A stretch of DNA of 64,000 nucleotides from NCBI GenBank assembly GCA_947493585.1, contig CANLRI010000003.1, forward strand, positions 1-64,000. The letters run 5' to 3'. The DNA is from an uncultured Planococcus sp. Its GTDB lineage: Bacteria > Bacillota > Bacilli > Bacillales_A > Planococcaceae. Below the pieces are notes generated by a model. That model was not told the origin of the DNA, did not search any database, and worked only from the letters and a program-made list of their open reading frames with translations. Each line of letters begins with the position of its first letter. The stretch's first letter is position 1. This document shows, piece after piece, positions 41,661 through 49,103 of the stretch. A program made the position numbers and the translations under genes.

Positions 41661-42443
41661 CTTGGCATTCGGCAAGGTATAGCGGAAATAAGGAATATGC
41701 TGGCTGTCGCGGAATTGCTTCGGCGTCACCGAGGTATATTTTTTGAAGATCCGCGTGAAATAGCTCTGGTTGCAGAAATGGAACTGCTTAGAGATTTCCG
41801 AGATCCCTTTATTGGAATGGCGCAAATAATATTGCGATTCTTCCACGCGGCGCACATTCAAGTATTCGACCAATGTGATGCCCGCATGTTCACGGAAAAT
41901 GCGTGACAAGTGGCTTGTCGAAATATTGAAGTGTTTGGCGATTTCCTCCACCGACAAGTCACGCTCCACTTCGTCATTGATGAAAATGACGACTTTGTTG
42001 ACGGTTTGGTGGCCGAATGACGGCTGCTTGCGTTCCGAGATGATCGATGTGAAAAATTCGATCAGTTCATCGGCCACATACATAAATTCCGAATCGTTCA
42101 TATGCTTATCGACCAATTCAACACAAGCCGCATTGAAAGCGAACGCTTTTTTCGGCGGCACGCGCATTTCATACAGTTTACGCGCCATGACGGACGATAA
42201 AATGATGTAATAGTTGCGGACCGTGCGGATGATGTCTTTGCCTGCATGAAGAGCCAGCATATCGATCAATTCACGCAAAGTTTCTTTGGCCCGGTCTTTC
42301 TCAAGGTTGTGGATTTCGTGCATCAATTGAGTCTCCACTTCAAAAAAACGTTCGAGCCCCTCCAGCTGCGCGACGTTTTCCGTTTCGTTCATAAAGATTC
42401 TGGAAATAGTTTCCTGAATGGATGGCGTTTCAAGTATATTCAT
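41658..42443 (-). CDS. AraC-family transcriptional regulator
   Basis: 261 aa. The C-terminal AraC DNA-binding domain has two helix-turn-helices (SVEEIAKHFNISTSHLSRIFREHAG, about residues 165-190, and GISEISKQFHFCNQSYFTRIFKKYTSVTPKQFR, about 212-245, split here for reading). The N-terminal 150 residues are helical and do not look like a cupin sensor, so the signal is unknown. A large AT-rich region with a perfect inverted repeat lies upstream. No neighbouring gene suggests a target. Confidence 0.9.
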   Translation of the reverse strand: MNILETPSIQETISRIFMNETENVAQLEGLERFFEVETQLMHEIHNLEKDRAKETLRELIDMLALHAGKDIIRTVRNYYIILSSVMARKLYEMRVPPKKAFAFNAACVELVDKHMNDSEFMYVADELIEFFTSIISERKQPSFGHQTVNKVVIFINDEVERDLSVEEIAKHFNISTSHLSRIFREHAGITLVEYLNVRRVEESQYYLRHSNKGISEISKQFHFCNQSYFTRIFKKYTSVTPKQFRDSQHIPYFRYTLPNAK

Positions 42444-42673
42444 CTTCTCCCCGGCTTTCTATGTAAAAAATTTAACGAACTTATTCATTTAAGGAACTGC
42501 TTGAATAAATAATAATAATAGCGTTTTACAGATAAATTTACAAGTTTTTAAGTAAATTGAGCTAATTTACTTTTCAAACATATGACATCAGTAACAGTTA
42601 AAACCAATTATACACTTAACTGTACGTTTCAGCGACGAAAAAGTTCCAATTTCCAATGTTTTTACAAAAAATT
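42444..42673. other. AT-rich regulatory region upstream of the AraC-type gene
   Basis: About 230 bases without a gene, much more AT-rich than the surroundings. It contains the 23-bp inverted repeat at 42550-42572 and several TAAATTTA-like stretches, probably the promoter and operators of the AraC-type gene. Confidence 0.5.
42550..42572. promoter_or_regulatory. Inverted repeat, candidate operator
   Basis: AAGTAAATT-GAGCT-AATTTACTT with perfect nine-base arms, about 107 bp upstream of the AraC-type start codon. Confidence 0.6.
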
Positions 42674-42704
42674 CAAAACAGGCCGTCGATGATACCCGGC
42701 CTGC
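42674..42704 (-). terminator. Terminator after the lipid kinase gene
   Basis: Minus-strand CAGGCCG and CGGCCTG arms around an 11-base loop followed by TTTTG. Confidence 0.8.
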
Positions 42705-42745
42705 TGTGTGTTATTTATATCCGATTGGTTTTGCTGCTGCAGCTA

Positions 42746-43639
42746 TCAGTCCGTTTCCCCAGGAACAACCGCACGGATATGGCGCGGCATGATTTCGATA
42801 TCAAATGGTGTGGTGCTGCCTTCGTCGCCATCGATATTGCATGACAGCGGCTCACTCGTTCGGATCGAGACCCGCGTCGTGTGAATGGCTTCCACTGCCG
42901 GGTCTTCTTCGAATTTGCCGCGCACCAACGCAGTCGCCATTCGGACAAACGCTGGAAGTGCAGCGTTTTCTACGATATATAAATGGAGCAGGCCGTCATC
43001 GGTCAAGGCTTCCGGTGCCAGTTTTTCAAAACCGCCCACCGAATTGGTCAAGGCCACAAGGACAAGTTTTGCCTCCCCTTCCCAAGTGCCGTGGTCATGC
43101 TCGATGACGAATGTCGTGACTTCATCGGAAGCGACCGCTTTGACGCCTTCGACAAAATAAGCGAATGCACCTAGCTTGGTTTTCTGTTCTGGTTCCACTT
43201 CATAGGTCGATTCGGCAATTTCACCAATTGCCAGGATGTTCATGAAGTATTGATCGCCCACTTTTCCGATGTCCACGCGTTTTTCACGCCCCGTTTTCAA
43301 GCCTTCAATCGCTTCTTCCGGATTCAGCGAAATGCCGAGCGCGCGCGCAAAGTCATTTACTGTGCCTAGGGGGACCAGGCCAAAAAGCGGTTCATGCTGT
43401 TTTTCCGCCAACCCCGATACCGCTTCGTTGATTGTCCCGTCGCCACCCATCGCCACGACAAGATCATAGTGTTTTTCACAGGCTTCCTCGGCAAAATGCG
43501 TGGCATCTCCCGGTCCTGTCGTTTCACGCGTATCGGCTTCGTAGCCCATTTCCGTTAATGTCTTTTCCGCAAAATCTTTATAATCCGCTGCTTTTTCCTT
43601 CCCTGAGGAAGGGTTCCATATGAACATCGCTTTTTTCAT
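42746..43639 (-). CDS. Diacylglycerol kinase-like lipid kinase (YegS/BmrU family)
   Basis: 297 aa. Phosphorylates diacylglycerol or related lipids, recycling lipid after lipoteichoic acid synthesis in Firmicutes. The nucleotide-binding signature MGGDGTINEAVSGL (about residues 64-77) and LGTVNDFARALG (about 91-102) are those of the DAGK catalytic domain; the C-terminal SCNIDGDEGSTTPF (about 266-279) completes the family. B. subtilis relatives are BmrU and DgkB; the length here fits either. Divergent from an MFS gene. Confidence 0.9.
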   Translation of the reverse strand: MKKAMFIWNPSSGKEKAADYKDFAEKTLTEMGYEADTRETTGPGDATHFAEEACEKHYDLVVAMGGDGTINEAVSGLAEKQHEPLFGLVPLGTVNDFARALGISLNPEEAIEGLKTGREKRVDIGKVGDQYFMNILAIGEIAESTYEVEPEQKTKLGAFAYFVEGVKAVASDEVTTFVIEHDHGTWEGEAKLVLVALTNSVGGFEKLAPEALTDDGLLHLYIVENAALPAFVRMATALVRGKFEEDPAVEAIHTTRVSIRTSEPLSCNIDGDEGSTTPFDIEIMPRHIRAVVPGETD

Positions 43640-43653
43640 CTTTTTCCCTCCGG

Positions 43654-43662
43654 TGCTATAAT
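43654..43662 (+). promoter_or_regulatory. Extended -10 promoter of the MFS gene
   Basis: TGC-TATAAT extended -10. The predicted start near 43669 coincides with the first ATG of the open frame, which argues for an internal translation start. Confidence 0.6.
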
Positions 43663-43830
43663 AAGGTCATGTGTTTCAATACCCTAAATAACGCGGAATG
43701 TAATCCACCTTACCGCATTTATTTCTTCTCACTCAGGCGCTTGCCGCCTGTGCCGGCCACATTCACGATTGACCCGCGGAACTTAGCTGAGCCGCACATC
43801 ATTACACTTAAAAGGAAGTTGGGGAACCGC

Positions 43831-44955
43831 TTGCGCTTTTTCATTTATCTTATCATCTTCTTCGCGTTTTTCGATTTGTTTGCCCAATTGCCCATAATCA
43901 GCCCTTTTGCTATTTCACTCGGGGCTAGCCCATTTTTAGCGGGTCTTGCGGTCGGAATGTATTCATTGTCGAACACATTCGGCAATATCATCTCAGGGAT
44001 TTTCTCCGACCGCAAAGGGCCTTTTGCCATATTGCTGACAGGCCTTGTTTCGACAAGTGCAGCGCTGTTCATCTACGCTTGGGCGGATGGCCCTTACAGT
44101 CTCCTTGCAATCCGCTTTCTACACGGCTTAGCGGCGGGATTGACGGTGCCGGCCGCATTCACTTATTTGGCGAATCGCACTGACCATAGCCGACGCGGCA
44201 AAAATGCGGCGCTTTCCGGCGCCTTCGTCGGCCTCGCGGCAATCATTGGTCCTGCTTACGGAGCGATTTATACGAGTCGCGGCAGCGTCCCGGAAACCAT
44301 GGCCGTGACCGGCACCTTGATCGGACTGCTCACGGTTGCTGCGTTCTTTTTATTGCGGACGCATCAAGTGAACAAGCAAACGGACAGTTCATCGGCTAAA
44401 CGCCAAGCTTTCCAATGGAACGCTGGGCTTTGGCGTTCGTTTTCAGGCGCGTTTTTCTTAATGTTCTCTCAAGGCGTGCTTGCTTATATGCTGCCGCTGA
44501 AAGTGGAAGCACTCGGATTCTCTACACAGCTGAGCGGCTTATTGCTAAGCGCATTCGGTTTGTCGGCCATCCTGGTCTTCCTATTGCCGATTAATCGGCT
44601 GTTTGATGCCGTCCGCCCGATCATCACCTTGATCACTGGCTTCGCGGTCATGGGCACTTCGCTGTTTGCACTCGCCAATATCTCATCCGAACCACTGCTG
44701 TATGCGGCGATGTGTACGTACGGATTAGGCTTTGCGCTGTTGTTCCCTTCAATCAATTCCTTATTGATTGATGCGACAGAACCCGCATCAAGAGGACGTG
44801 CTTACGGATATTTTTATGCCTTTTTCTCCATCGGTGTGGTCGCCGGGTCCGGAGTCACAGGGGCTTTGGCACTCGCTGCAGACGGCGGTTTCCTATTCAG
44901 CGGCTCGCTCTTGCTGTCAATCGCTTTGGCCAATTGGCTGACGCTCGAACGCTGA
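43831..44955 (+). CDS. MFS transporter
   Basis: 374 aa from the chosen TTG. Twelve hydrophobic segments; motif A reads SGIFSDRKGPFAI (about residues 50-62) and GAFVGLAAIIGPAYGAIY (about 130-147) resembles motif C of drug exporters. The frame is open from an ATG at 43669, but that ATG sits at the predicted transcription start and the extra 54 residues do not look like an MFS N-terminus, so the start is uncertain; a TTG at 43819 is another option. Substrate unknown. Confidence 0.8.
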   Translation: MRFFIYLIIFFAFFDLFAQLPIISPFAISLGASPFLAGLAVGMYSLSNTFGNIISGIFSDRKGPFAILLTGLVSTSAALFIYAWADGPYSLLAIRFLHGLAAGLTVPAAFTYLANRTDHSRRGKNAALSGAFVGLAAIIGPAYGAIYTSRGSVPETMAVTGTLIGLLTVAAFFLLRTHQVNKQTDSSSAKRQAFQWNAGLWRSFSGAFFLMFSQGVLAYMLPLKVEALGFSTQLSGLLLSAFGLSAILVFLLPINRLFDAVRPIITLITGFAVMGTSLFALANISSEPLLYAAMCTYGLGFALLFPSINSLLIDATEPASRGRAYGYFYAFFSIGVVAGSGVTGALALAADGGFLFSGSLLLSIALANWLTLER

Positions 44956-44973
44956 TTTTCTTGGCACCGAAAA

Positions 44974-45011
44974 AGACCGCCTTGGCACTTATGCCAAGGC
45001 GGTCTTTTTGA
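44974..45011. terminator. Bidirectional terminator
   Basis: AAAAAGACCGCCTTGGCA / TGCCAAGGCGGTCTTTTT perfect arms with a CTTA loop; serves the MFS gene and the converging YtxH-like gene. Confidence 0.92.
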
Positions 45012-45014
45012 AGT

Positions 45015-45410
45015 TTATAATTTGTCGGTATTCAGGCGCGGTTCGGATGAAACCGAATCGGTGTTTTCCGATTTCTCTTCGCTTTCATCGTTCGAAGAAA
45101 GCTTTACATCGTCCTTGCCTTGCTTCTGCTCTTTTTCATTGTAATACTGAACAGTTGCTTGCGTACCGCCCTCTGCCGTCATCTTGTTTTCTTGCAGGTC
45201 GGTCTTGTCTAAGCCTTCGCTCTTTTGGTCTTGCTGGTTTTTGTTCTGATCCAAGTTTTGAGATTCCATGTATTCATTCACCTTCGCTTTCACGTCATTA
45301 AATGCAACAGTTGCTTTCTCGCGGTTTTCCGGTTTTTTGAAATATGCATATGCACCGGCTGCCAGTCCTGCCAAAAGCAGACCTCTGCCGCCACCTTTTT
45401 TCCTAGCCAT
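45015..45410 (-). CDS. YtxH-like small membrane/stress protein
   Basis: 131 aa. A basic N-terminus (MARKKGGGRG), one short hydrophobic segment (LLLAGLAAGAYAYF, about residues 11-24), then a helical charged region (KPENREKATVAFNDVKAKVNEYM) and a long Gln/Asn/Lys/Glu-rich disordered tail. The beginning resembles YtxH-type general-stress proteins; the tail does not. GGAG lies eight bases before the ATG at 45410, so the upstream part of the frame to 45443 is not used. A partial sigma-B promoter lies upstream. Confidence 0.75.
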   Translation of the reverse strand: MARKKGGGRGLLLAGLAAGAYAYFKKPENREKATVAFNDVKAKVNEYMESQNLDQNKNQQDQKSEGLDKTDLQENKMTAEGGTQATVQYYNEKEQKQGKDDVKLSSNDESEEKSENTDSVSSEPRLNTDKL

Positions 45411-45447
45411 TTGCAGCACTCCTTTTACTTTTCTAGTTAACACTTGT

Positions 45448-45472
45448 TTACCCTAATCGTCTAAAGCTAATC
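45448..45472 (-). promoter_or_regulatory. Possible sigma-B promoter of the YtxH-like gene
   Basis: Minus strand GATTAG (45467-45472), 13 bases, GGGTAA (45448-45453). The -10 is a full match, the -35 four of six. Confidence 0.45.
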
Positions 45473-45477
45473 ATCCA

Positions 45478-45936
45478 TTATCCAGCTGTTTCGGTTGCAG
45501 ATCGCTTCATGTCGATATGCGGAATGCCGTCCTCGTCGTAAACTTCCGAAATCGCTTCAAACCCGAATGAGCCATAGAAGTCTTTCAAATACTCTTGTCC
45601 TTGCAATTGGATCTCGGGTTCTTTCCATTGTTCATCAATATAACGAATCGAACGTTCTAGGAGTTCCTTTGCCAGCCCGCGTCCTCGCGCCTCTTTGCGG
45701 ACGATGACGCGGCCTATTGATGGCACGTCGTATTTCTTTCCTGCCGGCACTAGACGGGCATAGGCAAGCACCTCGCCGCCTTCTTCATAGACGATATGGG
45801 TTGAAACTTCATCCAACCCGTCCAATTCCGGATAAGGGCAATTCTGTTCTACAACAAATACTTCGACACGCAGCTTTAATATATTGTATAATGCTTGTGC
45901 TGTGAAGTCGTCAAATTGATAACTTTTCCACGCCAT
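45478..45936 (-). CDS. GNAT acetyltransferase, ElaA family
   Basis: 152 aa. The ElaA-type N-terminus (FDDFTAQALYNILKLRVEVFVVEQ, read in two parts about residues 7-30) and the acetyl-CoA loop RKEARGRGLAKELLE (about 83-97) are present. GGAGG lies nine bases before the ATG at 45936; a TTG two codons upstream is too close. Target of acetylation unknown. Divergent from the next GNAT gene. Confidence 0.88.
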   Translation of the reverse strand: MAWKSYQFDDFTAQALYNILKLRVEVFVVEQNCPYPELDGLDEVSTHIVYEEGGEVLAYARLVPAGKKYDVPSIGRVIVRKEARGRGLAKELLERSIRYIDEQWKEPEIQLQGQEYLKDFYGSFGFEAISEVYDEDGIPHIDMKRSATETAG

Positions 45937-46030
45937 AATCAATCGCCTCCTGTCATTTCATTATTCCACATCAATGGCTATTCAGGCTAGAGTTTGATAT
46001 GATAGCAAAAATAATTCCAGAGGTGATTGC

Positions 46031-46522
46031 ATGATTCGCACAGGTACACCGGCAGATATCGAATCTGTACGGGAAATCGCTCACATCAGCTGGAATGATA
46101 CGTACGAAGGGATCATTCCATCTCCCATACAACAGAAGTTTTTGGAGCAATCCTACTCGACCCCGATGCTAGAAATGCGCATCGAGCGGACCATTTTACT
46201 GCTCGCTGAACATGACGGGCAGGCTGTAGGCTTTGCGAACTTCACAAAAGTCGATGAAGACGGCGATGCCGAATTGATCGCCATGTACATGAAGCCCGAG
46301 CACCAGCGTTCAGGCTTCGGCAAGAAATTGCTTTCAGACGGTTTGTCGCGCTTAAAAGGCGGGCAGCAATTATTCGTCTATGTTGAAAGCGAAAACCAGA
46401 AAGGCCGCCAGTTTTACGAAGCGAACGGCTTCCTGTTGCTTGAAGAATTTGAGGAATTGTTTGAAGGACATCCCTTGCAAACAGCCAAATATGTCTTTGA
46501 CCTTTCAGGGCAAGCGCAATAA
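46031..46522 (+). CDS. GNAT family N-acetyltransferase
   Basis: 163 aa, full single GNAT domain: VREIAHISWNDTYEG near the N-terminus, MYMKPEHQRSGFGKKLLSDGL (acetyl-CoA loop QRSGFG, about 93-104) and FYEANGFLL (about 135). AGAGGTGA precedes the ATG. Substrate unknown; own terminator. Confidence 0.88.
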   Translation: MIRTGTPADIESVREIAHISWNDTYEGIIPSPIQQKFLEQSYSTPMLEMRIERTILLLAEHDGQAVGFANFTKVDEDGDAELIAMYMKPEHQRSGFGKKLLSDGLSRLKGGQQLFVYVESENQKGRQFYEANGFLLLEEFEELFEGHPLQTAKYVFDLSGQAQ

Positions 46523-46533
46523 ATCAACCACAT

Positions 46534-46568
46534 AAAACCCCCTCGAATCCATTTCGAGGGGGTTTTTA
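46534..46568 (+). terminator. Terminator after the GNAT gene
   Basis: AAAACCCCCTCGAA / TTCGAGGGGGTTTTT arms with a four-base loop. Confidence 0.92.
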
Positions 46569-46593
46569 TTATTACATCTGAAACTTTCTTTTC

Positions 46594-47142
46594 TTATAAC
46601 GGACGGTACGGCGTGTCGTCTTCACGCGTCACCGCATCGGTTCTTGGGGCTGGTTCGTTGCTGCGGCCCATCAATTCGTCTTCACGGAGCGGCGGCTTGC
46701 GCACGAAGCACATGATCGCAGCGATGTAGAAGAGAATCGATGTCAGCGACAAGATCCCAGCAAAGATCCCGGCAAGGATGAAGAAAATGCCTGCCGTATT
46801 TGCTTTATCAAATGATTTCAATTTCGTGATGGCCAAAATGGCGAATACTGTACTGATTGCAAGCAAGATGACTACTACCCAGCCAATGACATCAAATCCT
46901 GCGACTACAGCATTAAACGCATCTACTGCCATCTCGGCATCTTGTGGATTCGTGATGTTTGGATCGTTGCGCAGTTCCTCTTCCATTTGCATTTGCATCT
47001 GGCTGCCTTCAAAACCGCTCAAGCTAGTGATGACAATAATCGATAGAATGATGCCGATGACATTGAAAATGGAACCGATGATGCCAAGAGCTTTTTCTCC
47101 TGTCCTTTTGATGGACCCGTAATTCTCTGGCGCTTGATTCAT
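46594..47142 (-). CDS. DUF4064 membrane protein under a sigma-B-type promoter
   Basis: 182 aa. Four hydrophobic helices typical of DUF4064 (IIGSIFNVIGIILSIIVI, about 18-35; VIGWVVVILLAISTVFAILAI; AGIFFILAGIFAGILSL; SILFYIAAIMCF), with a cytoplasmic or external loop rich in Gln/Met/Asp between helix 1 and 2. The frame opens at 47244, but AGGAGG is seven bases before the ATG at 47142 (MNQAPENYG). The promoter at 47280-47304 is sigma-B-like and back to back with that of a 32-aa peptide gene. Function unknown. Confidence 0.85.
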   Translation of the reverse strand: MNQAPENYGSIKRTGEKALGIIGSIFNVIGIILSIIVITSLSGFEGSQMQMQMEEELRNDPNITNPQDAEMAVDAFNAVVAGFDVIGWVVVILLAISTVFAILAITKLKSFDKANTAGIFFILAGIFAGILSLTSILFYIAAIMCFVRKPPLREDELMGRSNEPAPRTDAVTREDDTPYRPL

Positions 47143-47279
47143 AAAAAAACCTCCTATTTCTGTTTCGGATACTCCGCTGCAATGGATAGTCCACATTGCG
47201 AGCAGCCTCTCCGCTTTCCTTATTATGATTCTACCCTCATACATACGCTTTCATGCCTCTTAAGTTTCGCATTACCTTA

Positions 47280-47304
47280 ATTCCCGCTAAAAAATTAATA
47301 AAAC
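47280..47304 (-). promoter_or_regulatory. Sigma-B-type promoter of the DUF4064 gene
   Basis: Minus strand GTTTTA (47299-47304), 13 bases, GGGAAT (47280-47285). Its -35 is two bases from the -35 of the divergent promoter, inside the palindrome 47297-47320. Confidence 0.75.
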
Positions 47305-47306
47305 TT

Positions 47307-47331
47307 GTTTAAGTTTTATTAAGCTGGGTAT
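47307..47331 (+). promoter_or_regulatory. Sigma-B-type promoter of the 32-aa peptide gene
   Basis: GTTTAA (47307-47312), 13 bases, GGGTAT (47326-47331). Both boxes are perfect matches; the ATG lies 50 bp downstream. Confidence 0.85.
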
Positions 47332-47380
47332 TTTATTACTATCAGCAACAAAAGACAAATTATAAAAGGGGTTCTAAAAA

Positions 47381-47479
47381 ATGGAAAATAAACTAATTTT
47401 TAACCAAGCGGATTTCATGTACGGAGTAGGCGGCGCATCCATCCTTACAGCCATCGTGTTCTTCATGACAAGCCTGTAA
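47381..47479 (+). CDS. Small membrane peptide, 32 aa
   Basis: 32 aa: a polar start MENKLIFNQADF followed by one hydrophobic helix (MYGVGGASILTAIVFFMTSL). AAAGGGG lies nine bases before the ATG. The perfect sigma-B-type promoter, ribosome site and downstream terminator bound a compact unit with the 8-codon frame that follows. No family recognised; the size and single helix fit a membrane-inserted stress peptide. Confidence 0.7.
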   Translation: MENKLIFNQADFMYGVGGASILTAIVFFMTSL

Positions 47480-47493
47480 GAAGGAGTGAGCCT

Positions 47494-47520
47494 ATGTGTC
47501 AAACATTCATCAATACATAG
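47494..47520 (+). CDS. Eight-codon mini-ORF
   Basis: ATG TGT CAA ... TAG encodes MCQTFINT. A strong AAGGAGTGAG ribosome site is well placed, 14 bp after the 32-aa gene stop, and the terminator starts directly after. May be translated, or the site may belong to a remnant. Confidence 0.4.
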   Translation: MCQTFINT

Positions 47521-47560
47521 AAAAGCAATCCATCCCAAAGAGGAAACGGATTGCTTTTTT
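47521..47560 (+). terminator. Terminator after the peptide genes
   Basis: AAAAGCAATCC and GGATTGCTTTT arms around a 16-base loop followed by T-run. Confidence 0.88.
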
Positions 47561-47585
47561 GCGTTTTATGACTCGGTTTGGTGAA

Positions 47586-47867
47586 CTACACTTTGACATC
47601 ATTGTATTCATCAGAACGTTCAAACGCTCCCGCTACATAAGAACAAACCGGCTGCATTTTAAACTGGTTTTCACGCGCATAAGCTGCTGCGTGGTCCACC
47701 AATTTTTTGGCAAGCCCTTGATTGCGCAAACTTTCTTCAACATAAGTATATTCCATGACCATCAAATCAGCCATTTGCGTCCACGTAATTTCTGCTTTCA
47801 CTGTCTCGCCGTCTGTATCGCGAAATGCGAATTCATCATGTCCAAGTTCTGTAAATTTCAATTCCAT
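47586..47867 (-). CDS. Small GNAT-like protein (Acetyltransf_CG/YjdJ family)
   Basis: 93 aa, the short GNAT variant. YVEESLRNQGLAKKLVDHAA (about residues 42-61) carries the CoA-binding loop, and MQPVCSYVAGAFERSDEY (about 70-87) is a near-invariant end of this family. AAGGAGG precedes the ATG. Role in cells unknown. Confidence 0.88.
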   Translation of the reverse strand: MELKFTELGHDEFAFRDTDGETVKAEITWTQMADLMVMEYTYVEESLRNQGLAKKLVDHAAAYARENQFKMQPVCSYVAGAFERSDEYNDVKV

Positions 47868-47946
47868 CAGTCCAATTCCTCCTTATGTTCCACTTTATCT
47901 ATCCAAGTGAATCGAAACTTCCCGTATCTTAAAATTGCACCGCTAG

Positions 47947-48915
47947 TCAGAGGTTGATCTTCAAAGGACGGAGTGAGTTTTCGATTTCCTTGCGTCTTGG
48001 TTCAAGGAATGGCGGCAAGGCCAGGCCTTCGCCCAGTTCGTCTGCGTTTTCATCCGTCGCAAAGCCAGGCTCATCGGTCGATAACTCAAATAAGATCCCG
48101 TTCGGTTCCCTGAAATAAATCGCTTTGAAATAATAGCGATCCACTTCCCCAGATGTTTGAAAACCATTTGCACGCAAATATTCGTTCCATTGATTATACT
48201 CTTCATAAGTTTTGACTCGGAACGCTACATGATGGACGCTTCCACGGCCGGGACGCTCCGGCGGAAGGTCTGAGCGTTCCTCTAAATGTATTTCGCCGCC
48301 AGGGCCGCCTTCTCCTGTCGTGAAGACGATTATTTCAGGCTGTCCTTCCACTTCAGGCGCATAAGCACCGGCTTTTGAAAACCCAAGAATATCGGTCAGC
48401 ACCTTGGCTGTGCGCTCCGCTTTCCGTACCGTCAGCCTGACCGGCCCAAGCCCGCGAATGGCGTATGCTTCCGGAACACTCGCTTTGGTCCAAGGTTCGC
48501 CGAATGGAATGCCTTCACCATCATCGACGACGAGCATTAAGCGTGATCCTTCAAAGTCCTGGAATTCCAAGGTATCACGCCCAAATCGCTGTGTTTGTTC
48601 ACCGTATGGGACGCCTAACTCATGGAAACGCTCCACCCAGTAATCAAGCGCTTCGCGTGATGGGATGCGGAAGCCTGTATTGCTGATGGAAGTCACGCCC
48701 GGATAGGTCCTGCCCGCCATCGGAATATCAAAATAGGTCATATCAGTTCCCGGCGTCCCTACTGCGTCTGCATAAAACAGATGATAGGAAGACGGATTGT
48801 CTTGGTTGACGCTTTTTTTGACGAGGCGCATCCCAAGAATGCGCGTGAAGAAATCATGGTTTTTATCTGCATTGGCTGTAATGGCCGAAACATGGTGAAT
48901 GCCTGCAACTTGCAT
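47947..48915 (-). CDS. Ring-cleaving dioxygenase, MhqO/MhqA type (glyoxalase fold)
   Basis: 322 aa, two vicinal-oxygen-chelate repeats: IHHVSAITANADKNHDFFTRILGM at the start (residues 5-28, His ligand) and SVHHVAFRVKTYEEYNQW (about 225-242). The metal ligand EPNGILFELSTDEPGF lies near 269-284. These hydroquinone-type dioxygenases detoxify quinones. AGAGGG is eight bases before the ATG at 48915; a GTG three codons earlier is too close. A perfect MhqR-like palindrome lies just upstream, consistent with quinone induction. Confidence 0.92.
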   Translation of the reverse strand: MQVAGIHHVSAITANADKNHDFFTRILGMRLVKKSVNQDNPSSYHLFYADAVGTPGTDMTYFDIPMAGRTYPGVTSISNTGFRIPSREALDYWVERFHELGVPYGEQTQRFGRDTLEFQDFEGSRLMLVVDDGEGIPFGEPWTKASVPEAYAIRGLGPVRLTVRKAERTAKVLTDILGFSKAGAYAPEVEGQPEIIVFTTGEGGPGGEIHLEERSDLPPERPGRGSVHHVAFRVKTYEEYNQWNEYLRANGFQTSGEVDRYYFKAIYFREPNGILFELSTDEPGFATDENADELGEGLALPPFLEPRRKEIENSLRPLKINL

Positions 48916-48933
48916 GAAAAACACCCTCTCTTT

Positions 48934-48949
48934 ATCTCGAATTCGAGAT
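48934..48949. promoter_or_regulatory. MhqR-type operator palindrome
   Basis: ATCTCGAATTCGAGAT, a perfect 16-bp palindrome between the promoter region and the start of the dioxygenase gene. The MarR-type repressor MhqR of B. subtilis binds an ATCTcgaATTCgAGAT-like site at its mhq genes (recalled from memory). Confidence 0.82.
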
Positions 48950-49028
48950 TGTTATCTTTAGTTTAGCATTCATCCAGCTTTTTCTGCAACACAGCTGTTT
49001 GCACTTGAATCTCATACGGATAATAGGT

Positions 49029-49070
49029 AAAAAAAAAGCCCTGGAAATCATGTTCATGATTTTCCAGGGC
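49029..49070 (-). terminator. Terminator after the DUF1002 gene
   Basis: Minus-strand GCCCTGGAAAATCATG and CATGATTTCCAGGGC arms followed by a nine-base T-run, between the DUF1002 stop and the dioxygenase promoter region. Confidence 0.88.
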
Positions 49071-49103
49071 AATTCTTAGTTTTCTAAGGCCACATTAGAT
49101 GGC

